Below, piece after piece: positions 15,205 through 25,573 of a DNA stretch of 26,745 nucleotides (position 1 is the stretch's first letter; each line of letters starts with the position of its first letter). Below the pieces are notes generated by a model. That model made no database searches and had not been told where the DNA came from. It saw only the letters and a program-made list of their open reading frames with translations. The DNA comes from DASYHQ01 sp038223165 (GTDB taxonomy: Bacteria; Planctomycetota; Phycisphaerae; Tepidisphaerales; Tepidisphaeraceae): NCBI GenBank assembly GCA_038223165.1, contig JBBRHE010000022.1, positions 1-26,745 of the forward strand, written 5' to 3'. A program made the translations under genes and the position numbers.

Positions 15205-16326
15205 CTAGACGATCTCCAGATAATCCTTATCGGGCAACTTCGGGAACGGCGCCGTCGGGAGCGCCTGGTACCAATACGCCACACTCGCGATGTCGTCCTG
15301 CAGCGGCAGGTAGCGCCCCCCCGAACGCCACCCGAGCGCCTGGATCGTCACCTTCAACTCCTTGTCGAACCGAATCGGGTCCATGATGTGCCAGCGGTAC
15401 AAGCCAAACCGTTGCTGCACGTCGTACATGTCACCGGCGCCGTTCCCACGGATGACCTGTGGCACGCCGGCGTAGGGCGTGTTGAACTCTTGGTAGTGCG
15501 GTGGCTTGGCTGCCTTGTTTTCGAAGTTGTAGCTGCCGCAGAAGTAGTCTTCAGTACCCGTGCCGCAGATGGTGGGGTATTCCTTGTCCCCGTCCATGAA
15601 GAATTTGATCTCCCCCTCGCCCCACCAGCCATTGTTGTTCACGCCCCAGGCCATGTAGGTGCCGACGAAGTGACCGTTGCCCTTCACGCCGTCGAGGATG
15701 GTGTAGTCCTGCATATACGGCAGGGGGTTGGTCCTGCGGAACTGCGCGTGGAAGTACGCGGCGTCTTCGGGGACCGCCGTCAGTGTGTAGTTGATCTGGT
15801 AGTAGAGCGTCGACTCCTTGTCGTTGATGTTCGTCAGTGTGATGCGGCACCGCTTGCGGAAAGGCATTTCCCAGTAACAGTTGAACGCGCTGCCCGGGTT
15901 CACGCAGACCGGAAGCGACGTGACCTGCGCAAAGCGTGTCGCGCCACCCTGGCTCCACCCGTTGCTCCACCCGCTGGCAAAGAAGTCACCGATCGGACAC
16001 TCCACGCTGGGGTTTGGCTGGTCGTCCCAGTAGATGCGCAGAATCGTGAACCGCCAGATCGAGCTGGATGTCATCCAGATCTGTTGGATGGCGCCCGGCC
16101 CGGTAATGTCCGCGAGCAACCTTTCTTCACCGGCGGCGATCTTAATCGATGGGGAGATCTTCCACCCCGAACCAAGGTCACGGGCGCACTGCGCGCCCGT
16201 CCCCTCGGTGGCCATGCCCGCCTTGCCCTTCTCACCCGTAAAGTTTTCGGGGCTGATCGAACGCGTTTTGGCATCCGACAACAGTGACAAGTTCCCGAGG
16301 TTCATGCCGAGTCCGTTGAATTTCAT
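15205..16326 (-). CDS. GH172-family (DUF2961) glycoside hydrolase
   Basis: This 373-residue protein from the ATG at 16326 begins MKFNGLGMNLGNLSLLSDAK. A TTG six codons upstream is open but is not the family start. Conserved DUF2961 blocks are TRSISPENFTGEKG, GPGAIQQIWMT, YWDDQPNPSVECPIGDFFA, NGWWGEGEIKFFMDGDKEYP and ICGTGTEDYFCGSYNF. Characterised GH172 enzymes act on alpha-D-fructofuranosides or D-arabinofuranosides, using two glutamates in the last two blocks (candidates E237/E239 and E259 here). No signal peptide is visible. It is divergent from an AraC regulator across 77 bp and upstream of a GH116 remnant and an oxidoreductase. Substrate cannot be assigned from sequence. Confidence 0.9.
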   Translation of the reverse strand: MKFNGLGMNLGNLSLLSDAKTRSISPENFTGEKGKAGMATEGTGAQCARDLGSGWKISPSIKIAAGEERLLADITGPGAIQQIWMTSSSIWRFTILRIYWDDQPNPSVECPIGDFFASGWSNGWSQGGATRFAQVTSLPVCVNPGSAFNCYWEMPFRKRCRITLTNINDKESTLYYQINYTLTAVPEDAAYFHAQFRRTNPLPYMQDYTILDGVKGNGHFVGTYMAWGVNNNGWWGEGEIKFFMDGDKEYPTICGTGTEDYFCGSYNFENKAAKPPHYQEFNTPYAGVPQVIRGNGAGDMYDVQQRFGLYRWHIMDPIRFDKELKVTIQALGWRSGGRYLPLQDDIASVAYWYQALPTAPFPKLPDKDYLEIV

Positions 16327-16358
16327 GGGCAATACTCTGCGCAAGTCGCTTCAATATT

Positions 16359-16381
16359 GGAATGGAGTCCATTCCCATTCC
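16359..16381. promoter_or_regulatory. Candidate operator between the GH172 and AraC genes
   Basis: GGAATGG-AGT-CCATTCC is a perfect 7-bp inverted repeat at 16359-16375. A further CATTCC directly repeats at 16376-16381. It lies centrally in the 77-bp divergent gap. The direct CATTCC repeats suit AraC-type dimer binding. It is a prediction with no experimental support. Confidence 0.45.
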
Positions 16382-16403
16382 TTTGTAAGATGTTCCGGTC
16401 ACC

Positions 16404-17216
16404 ATGCTATCCATTCGCTACTTACACGACGCCCCGATGATTAAAACGCCCGGTCTAAGCCTGCGCGGCGTGGGCGTTCACGAGACTATGCCCGCATCGG
16501 TCATCGAACGCCCCGCCGGGACGGGTGACCGATTGTTCATGTTGTTTTACGACGATTTTGACTTCGGCCCACCGGGCAAGCGCCAGCGCGTGGCGGGGCC
16601 GGCGATTGTCTTCTGGCCGAGTGGTGCGGCCCATCACTACGGCAACCCGCGCCGACCCTGGCAGCATTCATGGATTCACTGCGACGGCAGCGTCATCACC
16701 CGCCAAATCGCGGCGGCGGGGTTGGTGGAGGGAAAGCCGTTGCCGCTTGCAGACCCATCCACGCTCGACGGGCATTTTCTGGCGATCTACGAGGAATCGA
16801 CCGTCGGTGACGCGGTAGACGTCGTCATCCTGCGCAACCTGATCGAGAACCTCATCCGTGAAGCCGTCCGAGGTCGCCGCCCCCCCCGACGGGTGCCATC
16901 CGAACAATTGGTCCGCGTCAAACGGTACATCGACACGCACTACGAGCAGCGTGTGACGCTCACCGATCTGGCCAGGCTGGCCGACCTGTCGCGCGGGCAC
17001 CTTTGTACGGAATTCCGGCGGCACTACGGCACGACACCGCTCGCCTACCTCATCCACCGCCGCCTCCACGCCGCTGCCTCGCTGCTACGCGGCACCGCCG
17101 AGCCGGTCGGTGAGATCGGTCGACGTGTTGGCTATTCCGACCCCTATTACTTCTCGAAACATTTCAAAGCCTGCTTCGGCGTGCCACCCTCGCGCCTGCG
17201 CGAGTCCTCCCCGTAG
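16404..17216 (+). CDS. AraC-family transcriptional regulator
   Basis: This 270-residue protein has an N-terminal cupin-like sensor domain (about 15-165), including IVFWPSGAAHHYGNPRRPWQ, which is typical of AraC sugar-binding barrels. The C-terminal double helix-turn-helix domain spans about 168-268. It begins RVKRYIDTHYEQRVTLTDLA, and HTH 1 is at LARLADLSRGHLCTEFRRHY. The family signature IGRRVGYSDPYYFSKHFKAC forms the second HTH. It probably activates the divergent GH172 gene when the sugar is present. That role is inferred from position and from the inverted repeat in the shared gap. No strong ribosome-binding site precedes the ATG. An internal ATG at 16437 is an alternative start. Confidence 0.93.
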   Translation: MLSIRYLHDAPMIKTPGLSLRGVGVHETMPASVIERPAGTGDRLFMLFYDDFDFGPPGKRQRVAGPAIVFWPSGAAHHYGNPRRPWQHSWIHCDGSVITRQIAAAGLVEGKPLPLADPSTLDGHFLAIYEESTVGDAVDVVILRNLIENLIREAVRGRRPPRRVPSEQLVRVKRYIDTHYEQRVTLTDLARLADLSRGHLCTEFRRHYGTTPLAYLIHRRLHAAASLLRGTAEPVGEIGRRVGYSDPYYFSKHFKACFGVPPSRLRESSP

Positions 17217-17217
17217 C

Positions 17218-17234
17218 ACGGGCGTCCCGCCCGT
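17218..17234 (+). terminator. Hairpin after the AraC gene
   Basis: ACGGGCG and CGCCCGT form a perfect 7-bp stem with a three-base loop, starting 2 bp after the AraC stop. It has no clear T-run. It sits between convergent frames and could stop transcription in both directions. Confidence 0.5.
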
Positions 17235-17252
17235 ATCTGATCTGAAAGTTGC

Positions 17253-17648
17253 CTATCGCGACTTGTGTGCAGGTCGCAGCAGGAAGAGCTCTCCCGAGGT
17301 CGCCATTACGCGCGTCTGGAGGGGTTGGCCGGGGACCGGTTCCAGAATGCTGACGGCCCAGCCTATGCCCGAGTGGGCCGGGGAGGCATCGTACAGGATG
17401 ACCCGCACATTGCGGTCGGGCATGAAGATGCCATTGGAGGTGTAGACGTAATCAAGCCCCGACGTCGGGCAGACCGTCGGTGGCAGAACTTCGCTATTCC
17501 ATCGGCGCCGGCACCGGCGCGTTCTGTGGTGGAAATGAGATCGGTCTTCCAGCAGGATGCCGACGTCGCGGTACTCGGATGTGTTGTTGATCTTGCTCAG
17601 CGCTGCGTACAGCGTGGTCGTCCTAACGGGGCCCGTTGGGTTCGGCAA
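17253..17648 (-). pseudogene. Degenerate or atypical hypothetical frame
   Basis: A 131-codon frame lacks an ATG start (it opens with TTG at 17648). The C-terminal half looks truly coding: VCPTSGLDYVYTSNGIFMP, then VRVILYDASPAHSGIGWAVS. This resembles planctomycete proteins that carry a CP-x-TG-x-x-YVY block followed by a 'YD-x-x-x-H-x-G' stretch. The N-terminal half is arginine-rich and unconvincing, and a Pro/Ala-rich alternative frame runs beside it near 17500. It may therefore be the 3' part of a decayed gene. It is convergent with araC. Function is unknown. Confidence 0.4.
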
Positions 17649-17656
17649 CAGACGAC

Positions 17657-17692
17657 CGACCCCGCGACCGGACTAACCCGATCGCGGGGTCG
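17657..17692 (-). terminator. Hairpin downstream of the glycine-rich exported protein gene
   Basis: CGACCCCGCGA (17657-17667) pairs perfectly with TCGCGGGGTCG (17682-17692) around a 14-nt loop. It begins 19 bp beyond the stop of the minus-strand gene at 17712. It is a strong stem without an obvious U-tract. Confidence 0.55.
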
Positions 17693-17711
17693 CTGCGTCG
17701 CGCACCCTCTA

Positions 17712-18377
17712 TTACTCTAGCATGCCAGCCAGCACCAGTGCGGCTTCCTGCTGCACCGTCAGCACTTCCTTCAACTCACCGCGAGCCGTTTTCAGCTCGT
17801 CGGCGGCCTTGACCTTGGCGGCGCGGAGGGCCGTCAGCTTGGCTTCAATGTCCGATTCGTTCGGGTCCTCACTCCGCACTGCGGTACGCAGTTCGGCTGC
17901 GGCCTTGCCGAGTTCGGTCTGCGGCGGTTGACCTTCGCGCCGTGGTCCACCTTCACCACCCCCACGACGTTGTTCAACCCCACCGGGGCCGCTTCCTTCG
18001 CCACCACCGCGTCGCTGCTCACCACCGGGGCCACCCGGACCGCGACCCCAACCACCGAACTCACTGGCACGCAGGTTACGCTGAGCGGTCATAACCTTCT
18101 CGATTTTCGGTTGCAGAACGGCCCACTCGTCGTCCGGGGCTTTCAGTTGATCCTTGATGCGTTCCATCACCCGCTGTTGCATCTGCGCCGGATCCCATCG
18201 GGGACGATCCCCACCACCCGGTCCACCACGATCCCCACCCGGGCCACCCTGTTGGCCTTCGGGACCACCCTGCCCCTCTGGTGGAGGGCCCTGGCCGGGG
18301 CCATCCTGGGCAAAACTGGTTCCTGCCATCACGGCCAGTCCGAGCGTCATTGCCGTCAGTGCTACACCAAATCGCAT
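17712..18377 (-). CDS. Glycine-rich exported protein with Spy/CpxP-like (LTxxQ-type) C-terminus
   Basis: From the ATG at 18377, preceded by AGGAG with 6 nt spacing, the product has 221 residues. A signal peptide (MRFGVALTAMTLGLAVMAGT) probably cleaves after SFA near residue 23. Two low-complexity Gly/Pro/Gln/Arg-rich stretches (about 24-60 and 106-145) flank a helical segment, QMQQRVMERIKDQLKAPDDE. The C-terminal helix pair (LTALRAAKVKAADELKTARG, then ELKEVLTVQQEAALVLAGML) ends with an LTxxQ-like VLTVQQ. That pattern is typical of Spy/CpxP periplasmic chaperone-like or metal-sensing proteins. It is transcribed away from the Pat-type gene across about 275 bp. The exact role is unknown. The low-complexity insert is unlike typical Spy. 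Confidence 0.75.
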   Translation of the reverse strand: MRFGVALTAMTLGLAVMAGTSFAQDGPGQGPPPEGQGGPEGQQGGPGGDRGGPGGGDRPRWDPAQMQQRVMERIKDQLKAPDDEWAVLQPKIEKVMTAQRNLRASEFGGWGRGPGGPGGEQRRGGGEGSGPGGVEQRRGGGEGGPRREGQPPQTELGKAAAELRTAVRSEDPNESDIEAKLTALRAAKVKAADELKTARGELKEVLTVQQEAALVLAGMLE

Positions 18378-18651
18378 CTCGTTCTCCTGAAAGGTCTTGC
18401 CCCACCCGCCGCCCGGACTTACCCGTGCCACGCGCACATCGTTTTCGTCCACCGCGACTAACACCCCTTCAACGATGGACGAACACCTTTATTGCGGCTC
18501 GTGCTTCTGCTCCGGGTTCGTCCTGAACCGCACCGACGACCCGACCCTTCAAAGATGAAAAAACGAATGAAATCGACAAGGACCTGCGTTGGAAGCATCC
18601 CCTGCAGGTCGCGTTGCCCGTAATATTGTGTTCAGCACACAGGAGTTCAGG

Positions 18652-21414
18652 ATGAACGCAAACCTTCTCGCTTCCACGGATGCCACCACCATCACGGGGG
18701 GGCATCGCCATCCGCTCGACCCGATTTTCGCTCCGCGGAGTGTCGCGGTCATCGGCGCTACCGAGACAGTCAACAGTGTCGGGCGCACGGTCCTGCGCAA
18801 TCTGATCGGCACACCGTTCGGTGGGACGATTTACCCCGTCAACCCCAAGCGGCCCAACGTGCTGGGCATCCGCGCCAGCAAGTCGATCGCCGATGTGCCC
18901 GAACCCATCGATCTAGCGGTCATCGTCACCCCCGCGGCGACGGTCCCGGCAATCATGGGCCAATGTGCCGACGCCGGTGTGAAGGGCGCGATCGTCATCT
19001 CGGCGGGCTTTAAGGAAATGGGCCCGAGTGGTGTTGCGCTGGAAGAACAAGTGCTCGCGCAGGCCCGCCGGGGGAACATCCGGTTGATCGGGCCCAACTG
19101 CCTGGGGGTGATGAACCCCATCGTCGGCCTCAACGCCACGTTCGCCAAGGGCATCGCCAAACCGGGCAACGTCGCGTTCCTGAGCCAGTCGGGCGCCCTG
19201 CTGACGGCGATCCTCGACTGGAGCTTTCGCGAACAGGTGGGGTTCAGTGGGTTCGTGTCGACGGGGTCAATGCTCGACGTGTCGTGGGGCGACCTCATCG
19301 ACTACTTCGGTCGCGATCCGCGCACGCGGTCGATCCTCATCTACATGGAAAGCATCGGGGATGCCCGGGCGTTTCTGTCGGCGGCGCGGGAGGTGTCACT
19401 GACCAAGCCGATCATCGTCATCAAGCCCGGCCGCACCGAACAGGCCGCCAAGGCCGCCGCGTCGCACACGGGGTCGTTGACCGGTGGTGACGACGTGATC
19501 GACGCCGCATTTCGCCGCAGTGGTGTGCTGCGCGTGAACAACATCGCCGATCTGTTCTACATGTCCGAAGTGCTCGCCAAGCAACCGCGCCCGCGCGGTC
19601 CGCGATTGACGATCGTCACCAACGCCGGTGGGCCCGGCGTGCTCGCGACCGATGCGCTCATCACCGGGGGTGGCGAACTTGCCCCGATCGGCCCCGACGC
19701 GATGGCGGAACTCAATGCGTTCCTGCCCGCGCCCTGGAGCCACAACAACCCGATCGACGTCCTCGGTGACGCCGGCGCCGACCGCTACGCCAAGGCGATC
19801 GAGATCGCCGCCAAGGACCCGGACAGTGACGGCCTGCTCGTCATCCTGACGCCGCAGGACATGACCCAACCGACACAGACCGCCGAGCTGCTTCGACCAT
19901 TGGCCAACATACAGCATCCCTTCCCCAAACCCCTGCTCGCCAGTTGGATGGGTGGTCCGGACGTGCACGCGGGTGAGGAGTTGCTGAACCACAGCGGCAT
20001 CCCGACGTTCTCGTACCCCGACACCGCCGCCCGCATGTTCAGTTACATGTGGCGATACACCTACAACCTGCGTGGCCTGTACGAGACGCCCGCGATCGAA
20101 CCGGATGATGCCGGTGTGCTCGCCGAGGCTGGGGGGCGCGCGAGCGCCGAGCAGATCATCCGCGCCGCGCGCGACGCCGGTCGCACCCTGCTGACGGAGT
20201 ATGAGTCCAAAGCGGTCCTGACGGCGTACCGCATTCCCACCGTCACGACAATCATCGCGACCACGCCCGACGCCGCTGTCATCGCGGCGACGCAGATCGG
20301 GTTCCCCGTCGTCCTGAAACTGCACAGTGAGACGATCACCCACAAGACCGACGTCGGTGGCGTGAAGCTGAACCTTGCCGACGCGGTCGCCGTCACCAAG
20401 GCGTTTGACGACATCCGCACCGGCGCGATCAACGCCGGTGGTGAAGCCGCGTTTGCGGGCGTGACCGTTCAACCGTTCATCCGCACGACGGACGCCTACG
20501 AGCTGATCCTGGGCAGTTCCCTCGACCCGCAGTTCGGGCCCGTGTTGCTCTTTGGCACCGGTGGGCAGCTCGTCGAAGTCTTCAAAGACCGCAGCCTGGG
20601 GCTGCCTCCACTCAACGCGACCCTTGCCCGACGGATGATGGAACAGACGAAGATCTACCACGCCCTCAAAGGTGTGCGCGGCCGAGCGCCCGTCGACTTG
20701 CCGGCGCTCGAACGGTTGCTCGTGCGGTTCGGGCAGCTTGTCGTGGAACAGCGGTTCATTAAGGAGATCGACATCAACCCGCTCAGCGTCAGCGCCGACC
20801 ACCTCGTGGCGCTCGACGCGCGGGTCGTGCTGCACGACCCGGGCATGACAGAAGATCGGTTGCCGCGCCTGGCGATCCGCCCATACCCCGTGCAGTACGT
20901 GCACGGCTGGACGTCGACCGACGGCCAACCGTTCACGATCCGCCCGATCCGCCCGGAAGACGAACCGCTGTTGGTCGACTTCCACGCCTCGCTGAGCGAG
21001 GAGACGGTGCGCCTGCGCTACTTCGGGCAGGTGAAGCTCGACATCCGCACCGCCCACGAACGACTGACGCGCGTCTGCTTCAACGACTACGACCGCGAAC
21101 TCGCGCTCGTCGCCGAGACGCGCGACCCCGCGACCGCACGCTGTCGCATCGTCGCGATCGCGCGCCTGAGCAAGGTCCCCCACCGACCCCGCGCCGAGTT
21201 CGCCGTCCTTGTCGAGGACGCCATGCAAAACAAAGGCTTGGGCAGCGAACTGCTCCAGTCCCTGATCCAAATCGCCCGCGACGAAAAGCTGACGACCCTG
21301 ACCGCAGAGATCTTGCAGGAAAACCACGGGATGCAGAAGGTCAGCAAAGCCCTGGGCTTCACCCTGACGGCCGAACCGGGCAACGGGACGGTGCGGGCAG
21401 AGTTGGCGCTGTGA
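18652..21414 (+). CDS. Pat-type protein acetyltransferase: ADP-forming acyl-CoA synthetase fused to a GNAT domain
   Basis: This 920-residue protein starts at the ATG at 18652, preceded by AGGAG at 6 nt. A CoA-binding domain (FAPRSVAVIGATETVNSVGR) and succinyl-CoA ligase-like domains (IRLIGPNCLGVMNP; NVAFLSQSGALLTAILDW) come first. H272 in ASHTGSLTGGDD is the position of the phosphohistidine in active synthetases. An ATP-grasp domain spans about 500-725 (FPVVLKLHSETITHKTDVGG; IKEIDINPLSV). The GNAT domain occupies about 760-915 with acetyl-CoA loop QNKGLGSELL (859-868). Relatives acetylate lysines, for example of acetyl-CoA synthetase, to tune acetate metabolism. Retention of His272 leaves synthetase activity possible. 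It appears monocistronic, with a hairpin right after the stop. Confidence 0.93.
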   Translation: MNANLLASTDATTITGGHRHPLDPIFAPRSVAVIGATETVNSVGRTVLRNLIGTPFGGTIYPVNPKRPNVLGIRASKSIADVPEPIDLAVIVTPAATVPAIMGQCADAGVKGAIVISAGFKEMGPSGVALEEQVLAQARRGNIRLIGPNCLGVMNPIVGLNATFAKGIAKPGNVAFLSQSGALLTAILDWSFREQVGFSGFVSTGSMLDVSWGDLIDYFGRDPRTRSILIYMESIGDARAFLSAAREVSLTKPIIVIKPGRTEQAAKAAASHTGSLTGGDDVIDAAFRRSGVLRVNNIADLFYMSEVLAKQPRPRGPRLTIVTNAGGPGVLATDALITGGGELAPIGPDAMAELNAFLPAPWSHNNPIDVLGDAGADRYAKAIEIAAKDPDSDGLLVILTPQDMTQPTQTAELLRPLANIQHPFPKPLLASWMGGPDVHAGEELLNHSGIPTFSYPDTAARMFSYMWRYTYNLRGLYETPAIEPDDAGVLAEAGGRASAEQIIRAARDAGRTLLTEYESKAVLTAYRIPTVTTIIATTPDAAVIAATQIGFPVVLKLHSETITHKTDVGGVKLNLADAVAVTKAFDDIRTGAINAGGEAAFAGVTVQPFIRTTDAYELILGSSLDPQFGPVLLFGTGGQLVEVFKDRSLGLPPLNATLARRMMEQTKIYHALKGVRGRAPVDLPALERLLVRFGQLVVEQRFIKEIDINPLSVSADHLVALDARVVLHDPGMTEDRLPRLAIRPYPVQYVHGWTSTDGQPFTIRPIRPEDEPLLVDFHASLSEETVRLRYFGQVKLDIRTAHERLTRVCFNDYDRELALVAETRDPATARCRIVAIARLSKVPHRPRAEFAVLVEDAMQNKGLGSELLQSLIQIARDEKLTTLTAEILQENHGMQKVSKALGFTLTAEPGNGTVRAELAL

Positions 21415-21418
21415 AGGA

Positions 21419-21438
21419 GCGCGGCACCTCGGCCGCGC
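21419..21438 (+). terminator. Hairpin after the Pat-type gene
   Basis: GCGCGGC (21419-21425) and GCCGCGC (21432-21438) form a 7-bp GC stem with a six-base loop, 4 bp beyond the stop. No U-run follows, so efficiency is uncertain. Confidence 0.5.
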
Positions 21439-21463
21439 GAGGCGCAGATTCCGAGACCGAGCC

Positions 21464-21492
21464 TTGACAATTACCGAACATCGTGCTAACAT
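21464..21492 (+). promoter_or_regulatory. Predicted sigma-70-type promoter inside the convergent gap
   Basis: TTGACA (21464-21469, perfect) is followed after exactly 17 bp by TAACAT (21487-21492, 4 of 6). Transcription would start near 21499 and run to the right, into the phased repeat array and then antisense to the end of the GH63-like gene. Confidence 0.6.
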
Positions 21493-21613
21493 GAAATATG
21501 AGCCACTGGGGGTCCCATCGTGCGTTTCACACCTCAACAACGCAGCGATTCTGTCAGTTTTTCTGCCCTTTTTCACCACAATCGCCTAGAGCCGGGAAAT
21601 GGACGGACAACCG

Positions 21614-21666
21614 GTCGTTTTATGTCGTTTCCATGTCGGTTTGCGTCGGTTTCATGTCGGTTTCAA
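21614..21666. repeat. Five GTCGKTTY units phased at 10-11 bp
   Basis: Units begin at 21614, 21624, 21635, 21645 and 21656. The first two read GTCGTTTT and GTCGTTTC, and the last three read GTCGGTTT. Intervals are 10, 11, 10 and 11 bp, a mean of 10.5, equal to one turn of B-DNA. All units thus face the same side of the helix. The alternating spacing means it is not a simple tandem repeat of one unit length. Confidence 0.7.
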
Positions 21667-21778
21667 AGGGGATCAAAAGTCACAAGTTCATCGAAAGCAG
21701 TCACTTAGGAAAAAGACCGCGCGAGAACTTTTATTTATGCATGCGAAGGGGTTGGTCGGTGGCATGGACGACGGTTGG

Positions 21779-24520
<2,742 letters not shown>

Positions 24521-24673
24521 GAGGTGCTCGCGCTCCGCGGTCCGTCACGTTCGACCGTTACAAAACACGGATCGACGCACGGATCAACGCGGTGCGCATC
24601 ATACAGGAGCGCTGACGACCGGTCGCGAGGCGCGCGACGGATTGTGGATCGAGCTTGCGGAATCGCCCGCTCG

Positions 24674-25573
24674 TTACCGAGCGTTCAACTGCAGTGCGCC
24701 ATACGCAGCGCCGATCGCGCCGGCGTCGGAGCCGAGCGTGGGTTCGATGATCGTCACACGGTGTTCGAACGGCCGCCATTCGAACTCGTCAAGATACTCG
24801 GCCAACGGGTGGAACAGCGCATCCCCACTCTTGGCGATGCCACCCCCGACAATGACGACCTCGGGGTCGACCGCGTTAACGACACTGACGATGTGGGCCG
24901 CCAGCGCCTTCACGCTGCGCAACCAGACTTCCGTCGCGACGGCGTCACCGTTCTCGTAGGCCTCGACGAGCGTCTTAGTGTCCTTGAACTTGCCTTCACT
25001 GCGCTTCTCGACCGACCATTGACCGATCTCGTACTCGATCGCCCCGGGCGTCTTGGCCAGGTCGGGTGGGCCGTCGAAGTGGACGGACATGTGCCCCAGA
25101 TGCCCCGCCCGACCGAGGTGCCCATTCAACAGCTTGCCGTCGCACATGATCGCCCCACCAACCCCCGTGCCGAGCGTAATCAGGACGACGTTCTCCTTCC
25201 CCTTGGCAGCGCCCGCAGCCACTTCACCCAGCAGCGCACCCTTGGCGTCGTTGTACACCGGCACGATGTCCTTGCGACCCAGGAACGGCGACCACTCGAA
25301 GCCCATCAACGGCTCCATCTTGCCCAGCATCCACCACACGCTCCGCCCGTGCGGCGCGATGATGCCCGGGCACGACACACCCACCGCGTCTGCGGGTCGG
25401 CCGACCTTCTGCTCCATCTGCTCGATGAGCTTCTTCGAGTCGAGCTTCCAGGTCGCCTGTGCGTCATCGACCGTCGAGACCTCGTGCGTCTCGAGCACCT
25501 TGCCACCAGCCGACAGCGCGATCGCCTTCACGTTCGTGCCACCCACGTCCAACCCAATGCCATAACGGTCCAT
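24674..25573 (-). CDS. ROK-family sugar kinase (glucokinase-like), zinc motif missing
   Basis: This 299-residue cytoplasmic kinase starts at the ATG at 25573, with GGGAG about 8 nt upstream. An ATG two codons earlier (25579) is also possible, while the longer open frame upstream is unlikely. The ATP phosphate loop is GIGLDVGGTNVKA (5-17). The catalytic Asp is in PVYNDAKGALLGE (D109), followed by LITLGTGVGGAIM (131-143). The ROK segment GRAGHLGHMSVHFDGPPDLA (154-173) ends in GAIE at 177-180. The usual CxCGxxGCxE zinc site is absent: no cysteine occurs here, only the final glutamate remains (E180). Glucose or another hexose is the likely substrate. The GH63-like gene follows on the same strand. 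Confidence 0.9.
   Translation of the reverse strand: MDRYGIGLDVGGTNVKAIALSAGGKVLETHEVSTVDDAQATWKLDSKKLIEQMEQKVGRPADAVGVSCPGIIAPHGRSVWWMLGKMEPLMGFEWSPFLGRKDIVPVYNDAKGALLGEVAAGAAKGKENVVLITLGTGVGGAIMCDGKLLNGHLGRAGHLGHMSVHFDGPPDLAKTPGAIEYEIGQWSVEKRSEGKFKDTKTLVEAYENGDAVATEVWLRSVKALAAHIVSVVNAVDPEVVIVGGGIAKSGDALFHPLAEYLDEFEWRPFEHRVTIIEPTLGSDAGAIGAAYGALQLNAR

Larger units (their letters stand above)
21439..21778. other. Gene-poor island between convergent genes
   Basis: About 340 bp separate the ends of the Pat-type gene and the GH63-like gene. The stretch is visibly richer in A/T than its neighbours. It holds a promoter match at 21464-21492 and a phased GTCGKTTY array at 21614-21666. Several short frames exist: ATG at 21498 and GTG at 21520 on the plus strand, and a GTG near 21579 on the minus strand. 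None resembles a known protein. It may encode a small RNA or short peptide, or be a remnant of inserted DNA. Confidence 0.5.

Noticed and set aside
18581..18610. GACCTGC/GCAGGTC hairpin upstream of the Pat-type gene
   Set aside because: The 7-bp stem with a 16-nt loop is weak and has no supporting context.
19396..21579. A 727-codon minus-strand open frame
   Set aside because: It is the antisense shadow of the Pat-type gene, with no family motif.
21491..21589. A 32-codon plus-strand peptide starting inside the predicted -10 box
   Set aside because: Its ATG overlaps the -10 hexamer, so it would not be in the transcript. There is no ribosome-binding site and no recognisable sequence.
24598..24603. 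-10 box (TATGAT, minus strand) for the GH63-like gene
   Set aside because: No -35 element was found at suitable spacing, so it is not listed as a promoter.
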